A stretch of DNA of 64,000 nt from Ornithodoros turicata (taxonomy: Eukaryota; Arthropoda; Arachnida; Ixodida; Argasidae), in contig NC_088207.1 of the NCBI RefSeq assembly GCF_037126465.1, positions 47,240,143-47,304,142 on the forward strand, in the 5' to 3' direction. Below the pieces are notes generated by a model. That model saw nothing but the letters and a program-made list of their open reading frames with translations, was not told the origin of the DNA and did no database searches. Each line of letters opens with the position of its first letter. Position 1 is the first letter of the stretch. Below are positions 57,706-64,000 of this stretch, piece by piece. The translations under genes and the position numbers were made by a program.

Positions 57706-59901
57706 CCTTGGCTACCAACAAACGAGCGGGGACGCCTCACACCGACCACTATGTATGGTGTCGTTCGTGGGCGTGGTTGTCCCCGTCATAAAGCCCCGAA
57801 TTGTCATAGCCATTTTTTTAAAATGAAAGCAATAAACAAGAAAACGAAATGCTCATCGAAGCCATGCTTCTCGGAAGTAGGCTAAACGCACCGCTGACGA
57901 CGCGTTTCGGCTTGACGGCGGAGCCTCCGACGTTTTGATTGGCATCATTCGCGCGCAGGGATTTCCGAAAAGCCTTGGCCAGGAGGAGCACATTGCAACA
58001 GAGTAAGGAATCTCGTAAGTAGGTTTCCATGCCACGCTGTACACTGTATAAGCCTGCTATACGACCTGACATTGTTCGTCGCATCTCTCTGGTTGCGTGA
58101 CAACAATACTAGTCGCTCATATGAAGAGGAGGCGTTCCCTTCTTTTGGACTTTTTTTCTTTTTTTTTTGACAGTCGAAGAATATGGGTTTCTTGGGGGCG
58201 GCCAGCTATTATAGTTAAGGCAGTAACTGTCGCAGGAACGTGTTGCAAGCCAAACTGAGCGAATATCTGAAGCGCAGGCTGAGCGTATGATAAGAATGTT
58301 GGAGAAAGTACACAGGAAGGTTGTTCCGATCTAACCATGTTGGATCTTATTGGAAATATTAAGAAAGTGACATGAATTTGCTCTAAAGTACCAGACAACA
58401 GTTATTCCTCTTGATCTGGTCTGATCTAAAGATTGCTCACGGTTAGTCCCTCAGACGGTTTCTGCAACGATGAAGCCTTTTTTTGTCTTTGCTTAGAAGA
58501 ACTGCCTTGACAGACGGCCCAAAACAGTTGAGGCGTTGTGTTTTTGAACAGCGTTTGTTAAATTAGGGTAACCAAAACTGGCTTGCAGGTTGCGACACTT
58601 GTTTTCACGATCTTTGCACAGCACGTAGCTGAGCGATTCCCTCTAAGGTCGTTTGTTCGCGCTACAAAATAATTTCGAAAACCTAATTTCTGGACACGCG
58701 ATAAAAATCGCCGTTCCATCCAACCCCTGCGTGCATGCTCCTTTTCGTTTTCCTCACTCTTGCCCACGTACGTTCCCAAGGCAACAAAGAGGTTGGTGCT
58801 TGCACGTATCCGTCATTTCGTTTCGACCTTGGCACCTGAATCGGACTGGACAAGCGTGTGTGATCTCCCGCGCTCTGTTTTGTAATTCTCTGCGGCCTTG
58901 TATTACGCCTGCTGTCTGCGAAACAATGGACCAGCCTCACACCCCGGTCGCGTGGACTGCTTCGAAACATTGCGTTAATCGTTGTGCCCCCGAGCGTCTT
59001 TTCTTTTTTTCCTTTCGTGTTTCCAGGTGCATAGTCTCGAAATACTGTTCGGAATCGATAGTATTAAGGAAACACTTTCTTGTCCCCCTTATTTCTTCTC
59101 TCTTTTCCAGACGCCCTCTAGCTGTGTCGTTTTTCTGTTTATCTTTTGCTAGAAGAGCGGTTCTTTCTTCTTGATCTGAAAGCTTTTCTCTGATGGTTAG
59201 GATAGTTAGGGACGACACACCGCTGAAGCAGACAGCACCGTCTGCGATGTTCACAGAACGTTGGGGGCTTTTGTGTTGGTGCTGTCGCCAGATGGTGGTG
59301 TTCGGCTAAGCTGTTTGCTCTAGTTACACGAACGTCATTCTGCCACGAGAGCGAACGCGTGATTCAGCGTGTAAGTTTGAAGCAGTGCCTGTCAACCGTC
59401 TTAAAACGAACTGAGACACTGCCGTTCAAAAGGAGGCCGAGATAATGTGTTAGAATATAGTTGGCATACCGCAGTGGGCTTCGAGCTTCGCCAAGAGCAC
59501 GCAGGATGCTTCATTGCGCCGTCGAAGCCAGTCCTATAGGGCCCTATAGATGTTTTCCCGAATTTTGGAATAGTTCTGCAGAACTGCAGAGCGTGAAATT
59601 CTAAAATTATGGTTGAAAAAAAGAAAAAGAAAGAATGAGAATTCTTACCCGTCCTCACGTGTCCACCAAGCTATAGCTTGCCTCCCCTGCTCCTGTGCAA
59701 TCGGCCACCTGACAAGAAATACACGCATAAATACGTATATCAGAGTTCATGCCTGGTATTTTGACCAGAGCAGATTGTGCGTCAGTAAGCGCAAAATTAT
59801 CAGCATCGTCTATAGCCAGTGCTTGAACAGTAAAAATCCACGTTAGTGGTAGACAAGGTCGTGCTAAAGACTGCATGGGTGGTGATGAGTTCTAACGCTA
59901 C
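57706..59901. other. 2.2 kb without recognised genes
   Basis: A 173-codon plus frame (58653-59174) and a 105-codon minus frame (58937-59254) overlap and show no family motif. Confidence 0.35.
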
Positions 59902-60090
59902 CAGCGGCTATGCTGTCTGAAGTTTTCCCGAAGACTTTCCAGCCGAATGTCGGCACATTTCCCCCTGAAGTCGGCCCAGGACGTATACTAACCCCACTCC
60001 TTACTGCTCCATCTCCTCCATTCTCTCCATCGGTCTACGCCTGTACGCCGCTCATATAGCCAGAGGCGCTTCGCGGCGCTAGCACTGAAT
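59902..60090 (+). repeat. tRNA-Ser/Leu-like SINE, copy 6 (opposite orientation)
   Basis: Inverse of the other copies: GTTTTCCCGAAGACTTTCC, GAAGTCGGCCCAGGACG and CTTCGCGGCGCTAGCAC in plus orientation. The tRNA-like head is lost apart from CAGCGGC at the left. Confidence 0.85.
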
Positions 60091-60555
60091 TAAAAAGACT
60101 CACTAAAAATCCGCCGTTATATACAAGCACCTGAGCCATAAAACATATCACAATCTTCCGTCCCAATCCATTCAGCGTGGTATTCAATCAGCGCAGATTT
60201 TCCATCTGCACGTCGCGCACCTGTTTCATCTTTACTAATCAAAATCAATAATGCAGAGCAGATCCACCGTTGTCGTTTCGTATTCCATGATTGCAGTCGG
60301 GAAGAAAAATAGTACTTTCTCCTGCATTAGTATTGTACAGTACGTATACCTCGACTAAAGACAAGAAAGAAAAAGAAAAGAAAAAAGTCGATTGCGCTCT
60401 CTATACACTAATTAGTTAGGAAGATCTGAATACTAGCTCCATCTGTTTACGCAGAGGGAACTATTGTGTTGAGGCACCCTATAATTAGTCAGCACTTCTT
60501 TCTCACTTTGACGTCCCCAATGATTGCACACACGCGTTGACGAACGTTTGTGATT
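60091..60555. other. No recognised gene
   Basis: Nothing identifiable except an A/G-rich tract at about 60360-60386. Confidence 0.4.
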
Positions 60556-60728
60556 TCCGAGTTAGCTCCGCGATGCAATTGTAGCTATATAAGCGGCATC
60601 CAGAAGTGGACAGAGGGAGGAGTGGTGGCAAGGGTGTGTGGGCAAAGTTAGTATGCGTCCTGGGCAGACTTCAAGTGTGCTGACATTCGTCCGGAAAGTC
60701 GGCCGAAAAACATAGGGAAAACCTCACA
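60556..60728 (-). repeat. tRNA-Ser/Leu-like SINE, copy 7 (diverged, head missing)
   Basis: GAGTTAGCTCCGCGATGCAA..., GCGTCCTGGGCAGACTTCAA and GGGAAAACCTCAC are recognisable; the head is absent. Confidence 0.75.
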
Positions 60729-60992
60729 TTCCGCTCGTAAGGAAGCCATATGACTCTTGAAAGTTTGCTTTCATGACAAGGGCTATGGTGGGAGTGCAAC
60801 ATTATGAGAACCACTGTATTGATTTTTCTTTTTCTCATCCTATATAGTCGCATCTCGTAGATTGATAATGCTGTTTTTTGTTGTGTCGTCTTGAGTATAC
60901 AGCTGTAACTCGAGTAGTCGAGCAGTTGGACAACGAGGTTCCTTTCGTTACTGTGTCAAGGAAAGTTTAGCTGAGGCTGTTGTCAAGAGATA

Positions 60993-61338
60993 TACACTCA
61001 AAGAAGAAAGCCAGTAAAGAAACATCGCAATACAATTGATGTCCTGCCTGTAAAGTATAAGTAACTGCTATAGTTGTTCTTTCTTGACATACTGTGTCCT
61101 ACGCATGTCACAAGATCTTACGACTCGATATATCTATTTATTTCGAAGTATTTTCATTTATGCACATATATTATGCAGATTAGACTGTGAGGCGACAAAG
61201 AGTGAAATGCGATCCCCACCATGTGTCATTCATTTATAGTCCCACATTCGTTTAGTCCCGAAAGGATCAGTGGTTGTATCATTTAGTCCCCAAAAGAAGA
61301 AAAAAAAAATTACTCCATTTTCCCTTTCTGTGTACAGT
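60993..61338. mobile_element. GGAGTAA-type MITE, copy 6
   Basis: Left TACACTCAAAGAAGAAAGCC and right, inverted, TGTACACAGAAAGGGAAAATGGAGTAA. The right part carries GTCCCGAAAGGAT...TTTAGTCCCCAAAAG as in copy 5. Confidence 0.6.
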
Positions 61339-61969
61339 CCGACCTCGAGATCATCAGGTGTCCTGATCTATAAATTCACACATACACCGACAACCTCGAC
61401 ACGAATGAATCTTGCTTGTTTTCTCTTCAGATATGTAGGGCCAAAATCTCCCCATGTTGTCAACGCACAGGAGCATTGCATATGAGAAGATCCCACGCCG
61501 AAAGCAACCCGCATACGGGTCGAAGAGTTGGAATGGCGAACATGTATATTTTTGCGCAACGCCAGAATCTCATTTGTTCACAATCTCCCAAAAGTTTGCT
61601 TCGGGAAAACAAACCAGTCTGGCTGAATCTGATTTCGTGCATGAATATCGCGTTCAGCGTATAACGGGGTCTCGAATTCATGCGCATACTGCCGGAGGCG
61701 CATGCTTCCTAATACTCGAATTCTTTCGAATTCCCTCTCGGTCTCAATATAGTTAAAAGCTGAAACGTTAGGAGATGCCGAAAAAGGGCCTTTGTCGGTG
61801 TTTGCCAGACTGATTTAGAAGCCGAACGTCGCGTGCAAAGTGATTTTTTTCGTTCGGCTATATCGAATTAAAACGCGGGGACGACACTTGATGGTATGCG
61901 TTCGGAAACGCGCGAAACAAGCACAATAATTTTAATGGTGCGTATTGTAACGATATGCTGATTCTTTAA
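61339..61969. other. No recognised gene
   Basis: Motif-free frames only. Confidence 0.35.
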
Positions 61970-62100
61970 ATTTCGTGTTAGCGCCGCGAAGCAACTGTGT
62001 CTATGAGCGGCGCACGGATGTCGACGGGTGGAGAGAGGACAGCAGGAAGGAGTGGGGGACAGGGGAGCTAGTATGCGTCCTGGGCCGACTTCAGCCGCTG
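61970..62100 (-). repeat. tRNA-Ser/Leu-like SINE, copy 8 (internally deleted)
   Basis: Body from TTTCGTGTTAGCGCCGCG to GGGCCGACTTCAG, then directly CCGCTGGT, the outer edge of the head as in copy 4 (CCGCTGGTCAC). The tRNA-like middle is deleted. A TAA-rich LINE tail follows at once. Confidence 0.75.
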
Positions 62101-62494
62101 GTGATAATAATATAATAATAATTATTATTATTAGTATTTATTTTTCATCACAAGTTTTTTACAACACAGTACCGCCTGCTTAAGCCAATTGACTTGTTTG
62201 CAGGTTGCAGACAACAGCACCATACTGAGTATTCTTTGCCAGATTCTTCTGACACAGCTAAAAATAAATAAATAGAAAGATACAGGCCATAGGAACAACA
62301 AGTTCACATACAAACTGGATGATGTAACACAAATGGTGTATTAACACAAACGACTACTACAACCACACCACTACAACTACATACCATTACTATCTACTAC
62401 TACTATCATACAAACTAACTACTAAGTACTAACTTAATACACAACAACTGAAAACCTAAACTTACTGTAGCGAACATAAATAATAATAATAAGG
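62101..62494 (-). repeat. LINE 3' untranslated region and (TAA)n-type tail
   Basis: On the minus strand the DNA after the LINE stop is rich in TAGTAGTAGT/TAGTTAGTAG repeats (about 62330-62420) and ends in an AATAATAATTATTAT tract at 62104-62135. Tandem trinucleotide tails, rather than poly-A, occur in several CR1/L2-type LINE groups. Confidence 0.6.
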
Positions 62495-64000
62495 CTAGGA
62501 GCGTTTTACGTAGGTGTTCAACAGCCACTTTTTTATTTCTTTTTTCACGCTAGATATAGATTTCAGTTTTTTAAGTTCATCAGATAGTATCAGGTAGTAT
62601 GTTAAATTAATGGGGAACAATATTGTTCCTAGTACATTTGCCGTATTCTGTTTTACAAAGGGGATTTTATAATGTGTACCAGATCTTAACGCTATGCCTC
62701 TTTCTTCCAATATCTTAAATTGAGTTGGAAAGTAATGTTTGCATAAAATATATTTGAAGAAATCGCTAAACCTTAATATTCCCGACTCTACATATATATT
62801 CCGAGCTGCATCATTATAACCGTGGTAAGGGACAATGTTTCGTAACGTTTTCTTATGTACTGACTATTTTATTTTTCAAGTTTTGCGCACAATTCCCATA
62901 TAATCTTATTCCGTAGTTTAATGAAGACATACCCGGCGCAAAATAGATGGATCTTCTAATACTGAATGGTGCATTTCTTTTAATGAAGTACATTTGTGCA
63001 GAAACGGAGCGAAGTTTCTTACAGACCTTATAAACTTGCGTGTGCCATTTCATATTATAGTCTAGGTACAGTCCAAGGTACTTTATACTATCCACATACT
63101 CGATCAGGGGGCAATTAGTACAATTACAAAAATCGCCATGCATTTTTATGGGTAATTCCTTAAACATTTTTCGCGGATGTCTGAGACCATCACCTTAGTT
63201 TTTTTCTACATTCACCGCAATTTGATTTTCTCTATACCATTCCATTAATTTTTGTAGATCGCCTTTAATAACACTCACTACCCTTTCATAACTATGATTT
63301 GCAACCACTAGCGCTGTATTATCGGCAAACTTATATAATGTCCCCTGCAACGGTACCTTGGAAATTTGATTAGCATATATAATAAATAAGAGCGGTACAA
63401 GCACAGAGCCTTGCGGGACACCATGTGACAAACGTAACTTAGGACTAAAAAAGTTGTATATTTTCACGGATTGACATAAGTTTTCTAAATAATTTCTAAA
63501 CAAACTATATATATATTTCCTGTTGTTTCAACAGAATATAACCTACTCAGCAAAATTTCATGATTTATAATTTCAAATGCCCTTGAGCAATCTATAAAAA
63601 GAGAGGTAGCAACCCATCCACGATCTAAAGACCTACTGACATCATCATTAAAGTTTTCTAACAGATGAATTGTACTTTTCTTAGGCCGAAATACATATTG
63701 AGAATCGCTAAGTATTCCCATTCCAAGAAATCAACTATTTTACTGACATACTTCTCCATGATATAACAGAGTTTGCAGAACAGACACAGGTCTATACTTC
63801 AAATATTACCTTTAGGCCCTTTCTTGTAAATAGGTCTTATTACTATTGTTTTAAGACAGGTATCAGGTAAAGGTACCAGTGTTTTAGATCAGGTATCTTA
63901 CCTGTTTTGAAAATACCATTGAACAAGTGAAGCAGACAATGTTTTCTTAATATCACGAGATCTATAATGCCACCATAACCAACAGCTTTATTGTTTTTCA
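62495..64000 (-). pseudogene. Non-LTR retrotransposon (LINE) reverse transcriptase, 3' half, decayed
   Basis: The minus strand, pieced over several frames, follows a LINE reverse transcriptase in order: KNNKAVGYGGI near the right edge; TGKIPDL; YRPVSVL-type region; MGILSDSQYVFRPKKST (from 63721); LFIDCSRAFEIINHEILLSR; SHGVPQGSVLVPLLFIIYAN; FADNTALV, where the catalytic YADD box has become FADN; SIKYLGLYLDYNMKW (63100 region); and the C-terminal tail ending at a stop at 62495 (SSVKKEIKKWLLNTYVKRS). Frameshifts and stops separate the parts. The PQGSxLxPLLFxIYxN and tail layout suit the CR1/L2/Rex1 group rather than RNase H-bearing clades. The 5' half lies outside the window. The mutated catalytic box and frameshifts mean it is inactive. 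Confidence 0.9.

Noticed and set aside
58653..59174. 173-codon plus-strand open frame
   Set aside because: No recognisable domain, and an overlapping 105-codon frame on the other strand. It looks like chance.
1..64000. CRISPR array, operon-like cluster or prokaryotic insertion
   Set aside because: No regularly spaced repeats, no dense co-directional genes with ribosome binding sites, and spliced genes plus SINEs show that this is eukaryotic nuclear DNA.

Overview
The window looks like a piece of a large, repeat-rich arthropod nuclear genome. A chelicerate such as a tick is my best guess, based on the SINE, hAT and LINE repertoire and long introns; this is inference and no mitochondrial or rRNA marker is present to confirm it. 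Almost all long open frames here are chance. The one gene I can rebuild completely is on the minus strand at 4128-6728: five exons with canonical GT/AG junctions and compatible phases, encoding a 216-residue FAM177A1-type protein.

About 830 bp upstream, on the plus strand, an ATG followed directly by a GTAAGT donor (7555-7557) looks like the start exon of a second, divergent gene. A 48-base in-frame exon at 35459-35506 could be its second exon, implying an intron of about 28 kb that would hold most of the repeats in the left half. Two further possible plus-strand exons are a class III aminotransferase-like piece (47023-47163) and a 31-codon first exon (49131-49223).

The rest is mobile-element DNA, much of it nested. 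0.7-2.0 kb: an inverted-repeat element broken by a 832-bp hAT copy and a 145-bp hAT MITE, both with perfect 8-bp target duplications. 9-15 kb: a SINE, a TTAA MITE, foldback elements and a MITE family with GGAGTAA-type ends. 18-21 kb: TA-flanked foldback Tc1/mariner-like elements. 24-32 kb: tRNA-derived SINEs, LINE fragments and two 143-bp hairpin insertions with 10-13 bp direct repeats. 32.6-33.0 kb: a hAT MITE made of GGAAT-like repeats. 40-43 kb: a second copy of the first hAT family and a different hAT element. 50-54 kb: large TA-flanked foldbacks, one with another element inside. 62.1-64.0 kb: the 3' half of a decayed LINE that runs off the right edge.

The least expected observation is the pair of 143-bp hairpin insertions (25393-25535 and 31331-31473). 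They have the same length, related layout, a hairpin running to the 3' boundary and retrotransposon-like target duplications. I found no CRISPR, operon or defence-type system, and the window is eukaryotic in character.
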